A DNA stretch of 64,000 bases from an uncultured Eubacteriales bacterium (GTDB lineage Bacteria > Bacillota > Clostridia > Oscillospirales > Acutalibacteraceae): NCBI GenBank assembly GCA_934489895.1, contig CAKSST010000008.1, positions 6,842-70,841 of the forward strand, in the 5' to 3' direction. The notes below the pieces were generated by a model. The model ran no database searches, had not been told where the DNA came from, and saw nothing but the letters and a program-made list of their open reading frames with translations. The translations under genes were made by a program, and so were the position numbers. Below are positions 34,605-43,853 of the stretch, one piece after another (the first letter of the stretch is position 1; every line of letters begins with the position of its first letter).

Positions 34605-36789
34605 AGTGATAAGCGGCACGGTTGAAAGAATTACATATAAAAACAACTCAAATGCTTTTACGGTTATTATACTGTCCACAATTGACGCGGATATCTGCGC
34701 AGTGGGCAGTATGCCTTTTATTAATGAGGGTGACGTGGTAACCTTAGAGGGCGAATTTGTTTTACATCCAACCTACGGTGAGCAGTTTAAGGTTTCAAAA
34801 TGCGAGAGAAACGCTCCGTCAACCGCATCGGCAATTTTGCGGTATCTTTCCAGCGGTGCAATAAAGGGAATTGGACCTGCTACCGCAACAAAAATTGTTG
34901 AATGCTTTGGTGACAAAGCTTTGGAAATAATTGAAAATGACCCACAAAGCCTTACAAAAATACGCGGTATCTCTAATGAAAAGGCGCAGAACATATCGAC
35001 CTCTTATAAAGAACAGTTTGGCATACGCGATTTGATGGTATACCTTTCAAGATTTAAGGTTTCACCTGAAAACGCCATTAAAATTTATCAGTCGCTTGGA
35101 CAACAGGCCATAGCTTTAATTGAACAAAACCCGTATTTAATATGCGCTCTTGATATTGGCATTCCGTTTGAACTGTGTGAGCAGATTGCTGAATATGTAG
35201 GCTTGCCTCAGAATTTTTATGAGCGTATACTTGCGGGCGTTGTATATGTGCTTTCCCATAATTTAGGAAACGGACACACATGTCTGCCCGAAAACAAACT
35301 GACACAGGCGGCAGCCAGACTGCTTGGCTGCGATGTTGATACAGCGCTTGCGGCTTGCAGCGAATTGGTGCTGGGCATGCGCCTTAAAGAAAAGGTTATT
35401 GACGGCGTAAGATATTTGTTTTTGCCTAAGATGTATGATGCTGAGCAATATATTGCAGCACGGCTTACATCAATAATGAATAGTAACGCACAGACAAATG
35501 CAATTTATGATATGGAAATTGAGCATATTGAAAATATGTTTTCAATAAAATACGATAAATGTCAGCGTGATGCAATAACTGCGGCTTTATCATCTAAATT
35601 ACTTGTATTAACGGGCGGACCCGGTACAGGCAAAACTACGACGTTAAACGGTATTATAACTTTATTTGAGTTGCAGAATAAAAAGGTTGTTTTAGCCGCG
35701 CCTACGGGCAGGGCTGCAAAACGAATGACCGAGCTGACAGGCAGGGAAGCCAAAACAATACACCGTTTGCTTGAAGCGGGTTGGGATAACGGTGCTGTGC
35801 ATTTTTGCAGAAATGAAATGAATCAGCTTGACGGAGATGTTTTTGTTATTGATGAAATGTCTATGGTTGATGTTCTGCTTTTTGAAAACTTTTTGCGTGC
35901 TGTAAAACCGAACGCCAGAATAATTCTCGTTGGTGACTCTGACCAGCTTCCCAGTGTTGGTGCAGGTAATATATTATATGATATTATTTATTCTGGTCGT
36001 GTTCCGTATATAAGACTGACAAAGGTATTCAGACAAGCTTTGAAAAGCCTTATAATCACCAATTCACACAAAATAATAAACGGCGAATATCCTGAAATCA
36101 CACGCAAAGACGGGGACTTTTTCTTTTTGAATTGCCGCGACACCCTTGAGGCGGTAAGTAAGGTTGTTGATTTGTGTGTTGACCGTTTGCCTGCAGCATA
36201 CGGTTTTTCGCCTTTGAGTGATATTCAGGTATTATGTCCGTCCAAGGTTGCAGATTTGGGCACACGAAATCTTAACGCGTATCTTCAAAACAGAATTAAT
36301 CCCCATAAATCAAATATGTCTAAAATAAGTGTTAATGGTATGTATATGATTGAAGGGGATAAGGTTATACAGACCCGCAACAATTATGACGTGCAGTGGG
36401 TTAAGGATAACGCTACTGAAGATAGCGGCGTATATAACGGCGACATAGGTATTATTGAAAAAATTGATAAGGCTATGGGGACGGTAATGGTGCGTTTCGA
36501 TGATAAAGTTGCCACATATAGTTCTGAAGATACGCTTGATTTAGAGCCTGCTTATGCTATAACAGTACATAAAAGCCAGGGTAGTGAGTTTGAATGTGTG
36601 GTATTGCCCCTTTTTGATACACCAAAAAAGCTTTGCTACCGTAATTTGCTTTATACTGCTGTTACCCGCGCTAAAAGAATGCTTGTGGTAGTTGGAAGAC
36701 CTGAAGTTATGTTTAATATGATAGATAATTCTACGCGCGTTTTGAGATATACATCTCTTGGCACGGTACTAAGAGAAAAAATGCTATGA
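34576..36789 (+). CDS. recD2: RecD2-type 5'-3' DNA helicase
   Basis: SF1B helicase of the RecD2/YrrC type, acting in replication-fork and repair processes without RecBC. The N-terminal OB-like region (about 10-75), the helix-hairpin-helix region (about 85-220) and the helicase core with GGPGTGKTT at 347-355, DEMSMVD, and the C-terminal YAITVHKSQGSEF motif are all in place. I start it at ATG 34576, ten bases after GGGAG; an ATG three codons earlier sits only one base after that site. Length 737 aa is normal. It overlaps the upstream unknown gene (29 bp) and comF (4 bp, ATGA). Confidence 0.95.
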   Translation: MTQAPENYCEVISGTVERITYKNNSNAFTVIILSTIDADICAVGSMPFINEGDVVTLEGEFVLHPTYGEQFKVSKCERNAPSTASAILRYLSSGAIKGIGPATATKIVECFGDKALEIIENDPQSLTKIRGISNEKAQNISTSYKEQFGIRDLMVYLSRFKVSPENAIKIYQSLGQQAIALIEQNPYLICALDIGIPFELCEQIAEYVGLPQNFYERILAGVVYVLSHNLGNGHTCLPENKLTQAAARLLGCDVDTALAACSELVLGMRLKEKVIDGVRYLFLPKMYDAEQYIAARLTSIMNSNAQTNAIYDMEIEHIENMFSIKYDKCQRDAITAALSSKLLVLTGGPGTGKTTTLNGIITLFELQNKKVVLAAPTGRAAKRMTELTGREAKTIHRLLEAGWDNGAVHFCRNEMNQLDGDVFVIDEMSMVDVLLFENFLRAVKPNARIILVGDSDQLPSVGAGNILYDIIYSGRVPYIRLTKVFRQALKSLIITNSHKIINGEYPEITRKDGDFFFLNCRDTLEAVSKVVDLCVDRLPAAYGFSPLSDIQVLCPSKVADLGTRNLNAYLQNRINPHKSNMSKISVNGMYMIEGDKVIQTRNNYDVQWVKDNATEDSGVYNGDIGIIEKIDKAMGTVMVRFDDKVATYSSEDTLDLEPAYAITVHKSQGSEFECVVLPLFDTPKKLCYRNLLYTAVTRAKRMLVVVGRPEVMFNMIDNSTRVLRYTSLGTVLREKML

Positions 36790-37502
36790 TAAAACCGGAA
36801 GATTTAATAAAAACAGTTTCAAAAATGTTTTTTCCGCAAAGATGTGTTTGTTGCGGTAAAATAATTAAGGACGATTTGCTATGCGACGATTGTACAAACC
36901 TTGAGCGTATAACAGTTAAAGTGTGCAGCAAATGCGGACTTGCAACAATTGCTTGTGATTGTAAGAAAAACGCCTTTCACTTTGACGGCATGGTGGGTGT
37001 GTTTTATAACACCGGTAAAGCGCAGAAAATTGTTTATAGGTTTAAAAATCTGGCAGATACCGATACTGCAGATTTTCTTGCTCAAAATATTGCCGAGAGA
37101 ATAAAGGACAGGTTACCCGAACTAAAATTTGACGGTGTTTGCGCAATACCTTTGCGTAATAAAAAGAAGTTAAAGCGCGGATATAATCAGTCGGACTTGA
37201 TTGCTAAAATAGTGGCAAAGCTATTGGGTGCTGATTATTACAAAAGCGGACTGTCAAAGATAAAAAATGGCGCTGTACAGCATAATCTTAAATATGAAGA
37301 CAGATTTCTTAATGTGCGCGGTATGTATAAAGCTAATATGAGATTTGACGGCAAGAAGATATTGCTTATTGATGATATACGTACATCTGGTGCAACCTTT
37401 GATGAATGCGCAAGAGTTCTTAAAAGGGCAGGTGCTTCTTGCGTTATTGCGGCATCTGCTTTGATTACGCAGAATTATATTGAAAAAGCATATAAAAATT
37501 GA
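36786..37502 (+). CDS. comF: ComF-family phosphoribosyltransferase-like protein
   Basis: ComF homologue, required for DNA uptake in transformable Firmicutes, where it works with ComFA; in non-competent species its role is unclear. An N-terminal zinc-finger set of Cys (C-x2-C ... C-x2-C ... C-x2-C, residues 20-56) precedes a PRTase fold with the PRPP-loop ILLIDDIRTSGATFDE near the end. Length 238 aa is normal. Start ATG 36786 overlaps the recD2 stop (ATGA). No comFA lies beside it. Confidence 0.9.
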   Translation: MIKPEDLIKTVSKMFFPQRCVCCGKIIKDDLLCDDCTNLERITVKVCSKCGLATIACDCKKNAFHFDGMVGVFYNTGKAQKIVYRFKNLADTDTADFLAQNIAERIKDRLPELKFDGVCAIPLRNKKKLKRGYNQSDLIAKIVAKLLGADYYKSGLSKIKNGAVQHNLKYEDRFLNVRGMYKANMRFDGKKILLIDDIRTSGATFDECARVLKRAGASCVIAASALITQNYIEKAYKN

Positions 37503-37538
37503 TATACTGTATTTTAGAATTTAAGTGTGGTGAGTTTT

Positions 37539-38561
37539 ATGACGACAGATATTGCCTTGGATATGGGCTCAACAAAAACGGTTATCATGTCGGGCACGCG
37601 TGCAATTCTTGAGCTGCCCAGCGTTGTTACTGTTGAAAGTGATACCTGGGAGCCTGTGTATTACGGTATGGATGCCGAGCGCACGCTTGGACGCACGCCT
37701 GACAGCCTTGTTTCTGTTTTTCCGATTGCTAACGGTATTTTATCAGAATACGAAACGGCAGAATCTATGCTTAAAGTATATATGCGTAAGGCCTTCGGCA
37801 ACCGTGTTATAAGACCTAATGTTATGGCAACCCTGCCAACAGGCGTTACTGAAATACAGCATCATGCACTTGCATCTGCTATTGAAGCAGCGGGCGGCCG
37901 TAATGTAAACATAATAGAATCTCCATTGGCAGCTGCTTTGGCGCTTGGTATTGATTTTACTAAACCGTCAGGCAGTATGGTGGTTGATATTGGCGCAGGA
38001 TCTACCGATATTGCAACACTTTCTATGGGCGGAATTGCTGAATGTGACAGTTTTAAAACGGCGTCAAACGATTTTGACGATTTAATTGCAAAACATATAA
38101 AAAAAGAGCGCAATATTATTATAGGACCGCAAACGGCAAGGAATATAAAAGAGCAGATTGGCTCGGTGTTCTTACGTCCCGTTGAAGTGGCTCTTACAGT
38201 TAAAGGAAGAAATATTTTCACAGGATTGCCGGAAAGCACAGAGATTACATCAAATGAGATAGCTAACGCAATTGCTGAAGCGGCACAGTCAATATGCAAC
38301 GCTGTGCGAGTTGTTATTGAACGAACTGACCCCGATTTAGTAGGCGATATTCATACCGACGGCATACATCTTTGCGGCGGCGGCAGCCTTATTTACGGTA
38401 TGGACACAATGCTTTCTGAATATCTTGGTGTTAAGGTAACAAGGGCAGAAGACCCTGCGCATACCGTTGCAAAGGGTGCGGCTTACGCGCAAAAGCATAA
38501 AAATCTGCTGAAAAATGTTGATTTTCGCTTCAGATCTATCAAAGAGCTTGTTGTTGAATAA
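37539..38561 (+). CDS. MreB/Mbl-family actin-like protein
   Basis: Bacterial actin that organises the cell-wall synthesis machinery along the cell body. Actin-fold motifs are seen: phosphate-1 DIALDMGSTKT near the N-terminus, phosphate-2 VVDIGAGSTDIA (about 150) and adenosine LCGGGSLIYGM near 275. ATG 37539 follows GGTGAG (340 aa). mreC and mreD do not follow, so this is probably one of several paralogues (Mbl- or MreBH-like) rather than the mreBCD operon copy. A strong terminator follows. Confidence 0.88.
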   Translation: MTTDIALDMGSTKTVIMSGTRAILELPSVVTVESDTWEPVYYGMDAERTLGRTPDSLVSVFPIANGILSEYETAESMLKVYMRKAFGNRVIRPNVMATLPTGVTEIQHHALASAIEAAGGRNVNIIESPLAAALALGIDFTKPSGSMVVDIGAGSTDIATLSMGGIAECDSFKTASNDFDDLIAKHIKKERNIIIGPQTARNIKEQIGSVFLRPVEVALTVKGRNIFTGLPESTEITSNEIANAIAEAAQSICNAVRVVIERTDPDLVGDIHTDGIHLCGGGSLIYGMDTMLSEYLGVKVTRAEDPAHTVAKGAAYAQKHKNLLKNVDFRFRSIKELVVE

Positions 38562-38593
38562 AAAACGGCAAACCAAAACGGTTTGCCGTTTTT
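38561..38593. terminator. Convergent terminator after the mreB-like gene
   Basis: Fourteen-bp perfect stem AAAAACGGCAAACC/GGTTTGCCGTTTTT around AAAA-C; usable on both strands. Confidence 0.9.
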
Positions 38594-38609
38594 GTTATTT
38601 ATTTTGTTT

Positions 38610-39533
38610 TTAAAAGGGGAGCTTTGAAAGGAACTCTTCAATAGATTCGTCGTTTCGCTCATCAAAATCACAAGGCTTTTTGCAGAGTGACCATTTTTCA
38701 GTGTGAAGAATGGAATCGCCGGGTTTAACATCACAAAGCTCGCCCAATGTTTCAACCTCAGTAAATAGTGCACAGGTGTAGGTTTCGTAAGATACGCCGC
38801 CGTCCGGATATCTGCCGTCGGGATGGTTTGCTGCATATTTTTTGCAGAAAACGGTATCGTCAACGACATAGTAGCCGATTCCTGACATGTTGTCAAAACC
38901 TAATTTAAAAGCACGGTTTTTATTTGTTTGCTTGAGGGTCACATATTTGTCACCCCAATAAAGTCTGTCATCACCCATATCGGTGTAGGGCCAAACGGCG
39001 ATAATGCGGTTTGCAAGTAAGCCAGTATCGTTTGTATTCATGGGGATAATTTCTATACCGCCCTTTGCAGAAACGGTAAGAGCCCAGATTGCAAACTGCT
39101 GCTCTTTATCAGAAATATTTGTTGCTTTATGGTGTATAATCAAGTCTTTGTCAAGAACTAACTCAAGCTCAAAAGCAATACCGTTTTGTGTTTGAGGCGG
39201 AGGTGTTAAAATAACGCCGTTTTCGGTAATTTTATAGTCAACGGGATCGTTGTCGGGGTAGTAGGATTTGGGCATATGCTCAGGAGAAAACCATACGCGG
39301 TGGCCACCGTAGTTATTCCAGGCAGCGCCCTTGTAGTAATATTTGTCAAATACTTCGCCGCTGACAGGGGTGAATTCATCTTTATTATCGTTCATAATAT
39401 TAGTGCCGTCGATGTATCCAAAAAAAACAATACGCGGACCAATATCAACGGTAACAATAGCTTCAATTTCACCGTTTGTAAGCTTTAAGCATTTGCCGTA
39501 GTTTTTGTATGTGGTTTCTTTTACGTTTACCAT
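38610..39533 (-). CDS. Galactose-mutarotase-like (DUF4380-type) protein
   Basis: A 307-residue soluble protein whose opening (KLTNGEIEAIVTVDIGPRI) and beta-rich, aromatic-rich body resemble the DUF4380/aldose-1-epimerase-like fold, with GGHRVWFSPEHMP as a likely sugar-binding loop. No clear catalytic His/Glu pair of a true mutarotase can be assigned by eye, so enzymatic activity is open. ATG 39533 has AGGTG six bases upstream. It lies directly after tmcAL (GTG-proximal overlap region of about ten bases), likely one transcript, with no obvious functional link. Confidence 0.65.
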   Translation of the reverse strand: MVNVKETTYKNYGKCLKLTNGEIEAIVTVDIGPRIVFFGYIDGTNIMNDNKDEFTPVSGEVFDKYYYKGAAWNNYGGHRVWFSPEHMPKSYYPDNDPVDYKITENGVILTPPPQTQNGIAFELELVLDKDLIIHHKATNISDKEQQFAIWALTVSAKGGIEIIPMNTNDTGLLANRIIAVWPYTDMGDDRLYWGDKYVTLKQTNKNRAFKLGFDNMSGIGYYVVDDTVFCKKYAANHPDGRYPDGGVSYETYTCALFTEVETLGELCDVKPGDSILHTEKWSLCKKPCDFDERNDESIEEFLSKLPF

Positions 39534-39542
39534 TTTTATCAC

Positions 39543-40730
39543 CTATACTTTTATAATTTTTTCTGTATATTCCAAACCGCAGGGAAGAGGTGCTGCGGTT
39601 GAAAGGGCAAATATATCTGTTGCGCGGCATTCACAGACAAAAACCGACTTTGAAAAGCTATCAAGCGCTGCAATGTCTTTTGAACGGCATACAATGGGGA
39701 TTTTTGCGGTTTTTGCTGACTTTTTAAGCAATTGCTCACCTTTTTGGTTAAAGCCTAAAACCTTGATATATGGGGGCGTTTTTCCGAAAAAGCTGTTATC
39801 AATTTGCAAAAAAGCTGATAAAACCAAACGTCTTATACGCGCCATTGTATAGCGCTTCGTTTTGACAAGACTATATAAGTCGTTCAAAGAAGAAGCGGAT
39901 TTTACGAAAGAAATAAGTCTGTTTTCTATGCCTTCGCTTAAATCGGGTAAGCTTGAAAAGGTCTTTTTATCTGCAAGACGTAGGTTTGCTATAATTGCGG
40001 TCTGAAGGTTATCAATATCAGCTATACGGCCTTCTTTATGCTCGTTATACAATACAACGTATGCTTGCTCGTCCATATAATCCAATGCGCCGTCAAGATT
40101 GCCTTGTTTTATAAAGCTGCGTATAAGCTCAGCGCTTGCAGTTTCATCAGTAGGGGATAAGGCATTGTGGTTGGCGCCAAGGCGTTTGTAGGTTACAAAC
40201 TCGGGCGAAAAGCCAATACGGTCAGCGGCACCGATATACTCAGCGGCAAGCGTGTTGTTCGGTTTGTTCAGCACATCTGCCTTGTCAAATAATATTGAAG
40301 CAAGCGCTTCCTGGCGGGCGGCAGCAAAGGTTTTGCCTGAATTAAGCTGTGATTCAATGCTTGATTTAAAGCCCTGACTGTTAAGAGCGGCTGCGGCTGT
40401 CTTTAACTGTTCGATATCGCCGCATTCGCTGCCGAATGCAATTGCATCTACACTGCCAAGATTTTTGAGCAGGGAAACACCGCCCAAGGCAAAGTTTTGT
40501 GCGGTGGTCATTGACCAGGCGACAGGTAATTCAATTACAAGGTCGGCTCCGCCGTACAATGCCATTTTTGTACGCGCTTGCTTGCTGACTATCGATACAT
40601 CGCCGCGCTGTACAAAGTTACCGCTGAGAACACAAACAACACAGTCATAAATATCTGCAACACGGTCGAGCAGATATTTATGACCCAAATGGAAAGGATT
40701 AAACTCAGCAATTATGCCGACAACGCTCAA
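39543..40730 (-). CDS. tmcAL: tRNA(Met) cytidine acetate ligase TmcAL
   Basis: Uses acetate and ATP to make N4-acetylcytidine at the wobble position of elongator tRNA-Met. The nucleotidyltransferase signature GIIAEFNPFHLGHKYLL is at residues 5-21, followed by SGNFVQRGD and FGSECGD blocks typical of the YlbM/TmcAL family. Length 395 aa. The start is TTG 40730, with AGGTGA seven bases upstream. It is divergent from ackA, an enzyme of acetate metabolism, a pairing that may be coincidental but links two acetate-activating enzymes. Confidence 0.92.
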   Translation of the reverse strand: MSVVGIIAEFNPFHLGHKYLLDRVADIYDCVVCVLSGNFVQRGDVSIVSKQARTKMALYGGADLVIELPVAWSMTTAQNFALGGVSLLKNLGSVDAIAFGSECGDIEQLKTAAAALNSQGFKSSIESQLNSGKTFAAARQEALASILFDKADVLNKPNNTLAAEYIGAADRIGFSPEFVTYKRLGANHNALSPTDETASAELIRSFIKQGNLDGALDYMDEQAYVVLYNEHKEGRIADIDNLQTAIIANLRLADKKTFSSLPDLSEGIENRLISFVKSASSLNDLYSLVKTKRYTMARIRRLVLSAFLQIDNSFFGKTPPYIKVLGFNQKGEQLLKKSAKTAKIPIVCRSKDIAALDSFSKSVFVCECRATDIFALSTAAPLPCGLEYTEKIIKV

Positions 40731-40756
40731 TTATATTCACCTGCACAATAAAACTC

Positions 40757-40785
40757 TTGAAAAATAATATCGTATGATGTATCAT
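40757..40785 (+). promoter_or_regulatory. Sigma-A-type promoter of ackA-galK
   Basis: TTGAAA (40757-40762), 17 bp, TATCAT (40780-40785). Predicted leader about 75 nt. Confidence 0.55.
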
Positions 40786-40867
40786 ATAACAATCGGTATA
40801 TATATAATATTATATTTTCCATGATTATACAAGTATAATATTAAAAAAATTGAATGGAGAAAAGTAA

Positions 40868-42067
40868 ATGAAAATTTTGGTTGTTAATGCAGGTAGTTCT
40901 TCTTTAAAATATCAGTTGATTGATATGCAGACAGAGTCTGTTCTCGGGAAAGGTATCTGCGAGCGTGTTGGAGCAGATAACGCAGTTATTACTCACAAAA
41001 CTGCTGACGGCAAAAAGATTGTAAATGAAACAGCAATGCCTACTCATAAAGAGGCTTTTGACGCTGTTGTTGATGCACTTACCAGCGGTGAGGGCAAGGT
41101 TATTGATTCGCTTAATGAAATTGCTGCTGTTGGCCACCGTGTTGTTCAAGGCGGTGCTATATTCAATGAGTCTGTTCTTGTTGACAAAAAAGTAATTGAG
41201 CAAATTGATGAGCTTTCAGCTCTTGCTCCTTTGCATAATCCCGCACATGTTATGGGTATAAACGCATGTACACAAGCGCTTGGCGAGCATGTTCCTCAGG
41301 TTGCTGTTTTTGATACGGCTTTTCATCAGACAATGCCTGCTCCTTCTTATATTTTTCCCATTCCATATGAGTATTATGAAAAATATGCTATCCGTCGTTA
41401 CGGCGCACACGGAACATCACACCGTTTTGTAAGTGACCGTTGCGCTGAAATTATGGGCAAGGATAAAAAAGACCTTAATATAATTACCTGCCACCTTGGA
41501 AACGGCTGCTCTATCACCGCTGTTAAGAATGGCAAGTGCTTTGACACAAGCATGGGTCTTACTCCCCTCGGCGGTTTTATGATGGGCACCCGTTCAGGCG
41601 ACCTTGATCCCTCTGTTGTTCTTGACATTATGGAAAAAGAAAATCTTACTCCTGCTGAGATGAATACCATTCTTAACAAAAATTCGGGTCTTTTGGGAGT
41701 TTCAGGTCTTTCAAATGACAACCGTGACATTATTGCCGCTTCTGGAGAAGGTCATGAAAGAGCAGCTTTGGCACTTGAAATCCAGAACTACAGCATGACC
41801 AAGTTTATTGGTGCTTATGCTGCCGGTATGGGCGGTGTCGACGCTATTGTATTTACCGGCGGTATTGGTGAAAATGAGGCTATTGTTCGTGAATACATCT
41901 GCAAGAAGCTTGAGTTCCTTGGTTTTGAGCTTGATGAAAAGAATAATAACACCCGCGCAGTTGAAATTGAAATTTCCAAACCCGGCGCCAAGGTTCGCGT
42001 ATTCGTTATTCCCACTAATGAAGAGCTTGTTATCGCACGTGATACAATGGCATTAATTTCTAAGTAA
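40868..42067 (+). CDS. ackA: Acetate kinase
   Basis: Interconverts acetyl phosphate plus ADP and acetate plus ATP, a main energy-yielding step of clostridial fermentation. Starts with VVNAGSSSLKYQLI; GHRVVQGG, the ASKHA signature GAHGTSHRFV, HLGNGCSI and GLTPLGGFMMGTRSGDLDP are all intact, as is the C-terminal FTGGIGEN. Length 399 aa is standard. TGGAGA precedes the ATG. The partner gene pta is not next to it; galK follows after 10 bp. Strong codon bias suggests high expression. Confidence 0.97.
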   Translation: MKILVVNAGSSSLKYQLIDMQTESVLGKGICERVGADNAVITHKTADGKKIVNETAMPTHKEAFDAVVDALTSGEGKVIDSLNEIAAVGHRVVQGGAIFNESVLVDKKVIEQIDELSALAPLHNPAHVMGINACTQALGEHVPQVAVFDTAFHQTMPAPSYIFPIPYEYYEKYAIRRYGAHGTSHRFVSDRCAEIMGKDKKDLNIITCHLGNGCSITAVKNGKCFDTSMGLTPLGGFMMGTRSGDLDPSVVLDIMEKENLTPAEMNTILNKNSGLLGVSGLSNDNRDIIAASGEGHERAALALEIQNYSMTKFIGAYAAGMGGVDAIVFTGGIGENEAIVREYICKKLEFLGFELDEKNNNTRAVEIEISKPGAKVRVFVIPTNEELVIARDTMALISK

Positions 42068-42077
42068 AGAGGTTTTT

Positions 42078-43352
42078 ATGAGCATCCGCATCACAAAAGA
42101 AAAACTCAAAAACGGTTCATACAGTAACATTTTCAGTCAGATATATTCTTCTAGCGAAGAAGCTGCCACGCGCTACTGTGAAGCTTGTGATGAATATCAG
42201 AAGTTGTACGGTGACGGTGATGTTATGCTTTTCAGCGCACCCGGACGTACAGAGGTGGGCGGTAACCATACTGACCATCAGCACGGCCGCGTGCTTGCGG
42301 GAAGTGTTGATTTTGATGTTATTGCTGTTGCCGCAAAAAGCGATGACAATACTGTAAAGATTAAATCCAAAGGCTTTCCGGAGGATGTTGTATGTATTGA
42401 TGAGCTTGCTTGCAAAGCAGAAGAAAACGGACAGGCTATATCACTTATAAGAGGAATCCTTGCCGAGTTTAAAGCGCGCGGATATAAAATTGGCGGTTTT
42501 ACTGCTTATACGACCTCCAATGTTTTGAAAGGCTCGGGTCTTTCAAGCTCTGCTGCTTTCGAAATTGCTGTTTGCGTTATGATTAACGGGCTGTTTAATA
42601 ACGGTCGCATGGACCCTATTGAAATGGCTGTTATTTCACAAATTGCAGAAAATAAATATTACGGCAAGCCGTCGGGTCTGATGGACCAAATGGCAAGCTC
42701 GGTAGGCGGTTTTATTGCAATTGATTTTTACAATAATACCCAACCTCTTATTACTAAGATTGACTTTGATTTTAAAAAGTCCGGCCATAAGCTTTGCATT
42801 GTAAATACAGGCGGTAACCACGTTGACCTTACTGATGATTACGCGGCAATTATAGTTGAATGCAAGCAGATAAGCAATGCGCTTTCTGTTGAACATTTAC
42901 GATATGCCGATAAAGCAGATTTTTATTCCCGCATAGGTGAACTCAGAAAAAAATACGGCGACCGTGCAGTGCTGAGAGCCATACATTTCTTTGATGAAGA
43001 CCAAAGGGCAGATTTGGAAAAAGTTGCTTTGCTGAAAAAAGATTTTAACAGATTTTTACAGCTTATCAATAAGTCCGGTAATTCTTCCTATAAATATTTA
43101 CAGAATGTTTTTTCTGTAAGCTGTCCTGCTGAGCAGGGTTTATCTCTTGCACTCGCTTTAACTGAAAAGTTTTTGGACGGTAGGGGCGCTTGTCGTGTAC
43201 ACGGCGGTGGCTTTGCAGGAACAATACAGTGCTTTATTCCCGATGATATGATTAATGAGTACAAAGAGATGATTGAGGCTGTTTTCGGTAAAGGAAACTG
43301 CTATGTGCTTAATATAAGGCCGTTTGGCGGATGTCAGATTACTGAAAATTAA
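42078..43352 (+). CDS. galK: Galactokinase
   Basis: GHMP-family kinase that makes galactose-1-phosphate in the Leloir pathway. The galactokinase signature is present as SAPGRTEVGGNHTDHQHG (about residues 53-70), then the ATP loop GSGLSSSAAFEIA (about 155) and the C-terminal GGGFAGTIQCF block. Length 424 aa. The substrate could be another sugar because the first motif differs from the textbook GRVNLIGEHTDY, so activity on galactose is likely but not certain. It is 10 bp after ackA. No galT or galE is nearby. A 12-bp hairpin follows. Confidence 0.88.
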   Translation: MSIRITKEKLKNGSYSNIFSQIYSSSEEAATRYCEACDEYQKLYGDGDVMLFSAPGRTEVGGNHTDHQHGRVLAGSVDFDVIAVAAKSDDNTVKIKSKGFPEDVVCIDELACKAEENGQAISLIRGILAEFKARGYKIGGFTAYTTSNVLKGSGLSSSAAFEIAVCVMINGLFNNGRMDPIEMAVISQIAENKYYGKPSGLMDQMASSVGGFIAIDFYNNTQPLITKIDFDFKKSGHKLCIVNTGGNHVDLTDDYAAIIVECKQISNALSVEHLRYADKADFYSRIGELRKKYGDRAVLRAIHFFDEDQRADLEKVALLKKDFNRFLQLINKSGNSSYKYLQNVFSVSCPAEQGLSLALALTEKFLDGRGACRVHGGGFAGTIQCFIPDDMINEYKEMIEAVFGKGNCYVLNIRPFGGCQITEN

Positions 43353-43366
43353 ATTATAAATGGAAT

Positions 43367-43398
43367 ATAACCGCATTGCTGTTATACAATGCGGTTAT
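43367..43398 (+). terminator. Hairpin after galK
   Basis: Twelve-bp perfect stem ATAACCGCATTG/CAATGCGGTTAT with an 8-nt loop; few T follow, so termination may be partial. Confidence 0.6.
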
Positions 43399-43432
43399 TA
43401 TCATATACTTTTGAAAATAATATAAAAAAGTG

Positions 43433-43461
43433 TTGTAAAAAAAACATTTTTACATTATAAT
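43433..43461 (+). promoter_or_regulatory. Promoter of oadG-oadB
   Basis: TTGTAA (43433-43438), 17 bp, TATAAT (43456-43461). Its -10 lies inside a perfect palindrome. Confidence 0.65.
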
Positions 43462-43471
43462 TAATGTAAAA
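43448..43471. promoter_or_regulatory. Palindromic operator over the oadGB -10 box
   Basis: TTTTACATTA (43448-43457), TAAT centre, TAATGTAAAA (43462-43471): ten-bp perfect arms. A further TGTAAAA half-site lies at 43434-43440 over the -35. The position predicts repression by a dimeric regulator; the family cannot be named from the site. Confidence 0.55.
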
Positions 43472-43499
43472 TGAGGTAGAATTAGGTTGGTGAAAAAAT

Positions 43500-43835
43500 A
43501 TGAATTTTGAATTAGGTATAAATGTTGTGTTTTGCGGTGTGGTAATAGTGTTTTTAATGCTGTTGATTCTTATTGCTGTTATGTATATTTTTGGCGCTTT
43601 CAGCAAAAAGGGTAAAAGGGTTGCAAAAGAAACCGCACCTGTACAGAATCCCGTACAGGCGGCACCTGTTGTTACTAACGGTGTGGATGATGAAACCGTG
43701 GCGGCAATTACTGCGGCAATTTACTGCTTATACACCGGTAGCAATATTGTGCCTAAAATTTCATTTATAAAACCTTCGCAATGCAGACCCGCTTGGGCTA
43801 AGGCGGGTATTGCGCAGAACACAAAAGCTTTTTAA
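43500..43835 (+). CDS. oadG: OadG-family gamma subunit of a sodium-pumping decarboxylase
   Basis: Small membrane subunit that anchors and assembles the biotin-dependent Na+-translocating decarboxylase. One N-terminal membrane segment (about 8-30), a Pro/Ala-rich linker and a C-terminal motif with ITAAIYCL...RPAWAKAGI typical of Firmicute OadG. Length 111 aa. GGTG lies before the ATG. oadB follows after 18 bp, but the carboxyltransferase alpha subunit and a separate biotin carrier are not in the window. Confidence 0.85.
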   Translation: MNFELGINVVFCGVVIVFLMLLILIAVMYIFGAFSKKGKRVAKETAPVQNPVQAAPVVTNGVDDETVAAITAAIYCLYTGSNIVPKISFIKPSQCRPAWAKAGIAQNTKAF

Positions 43836-43853
43836 GTAAAGGGGATGTAACTG

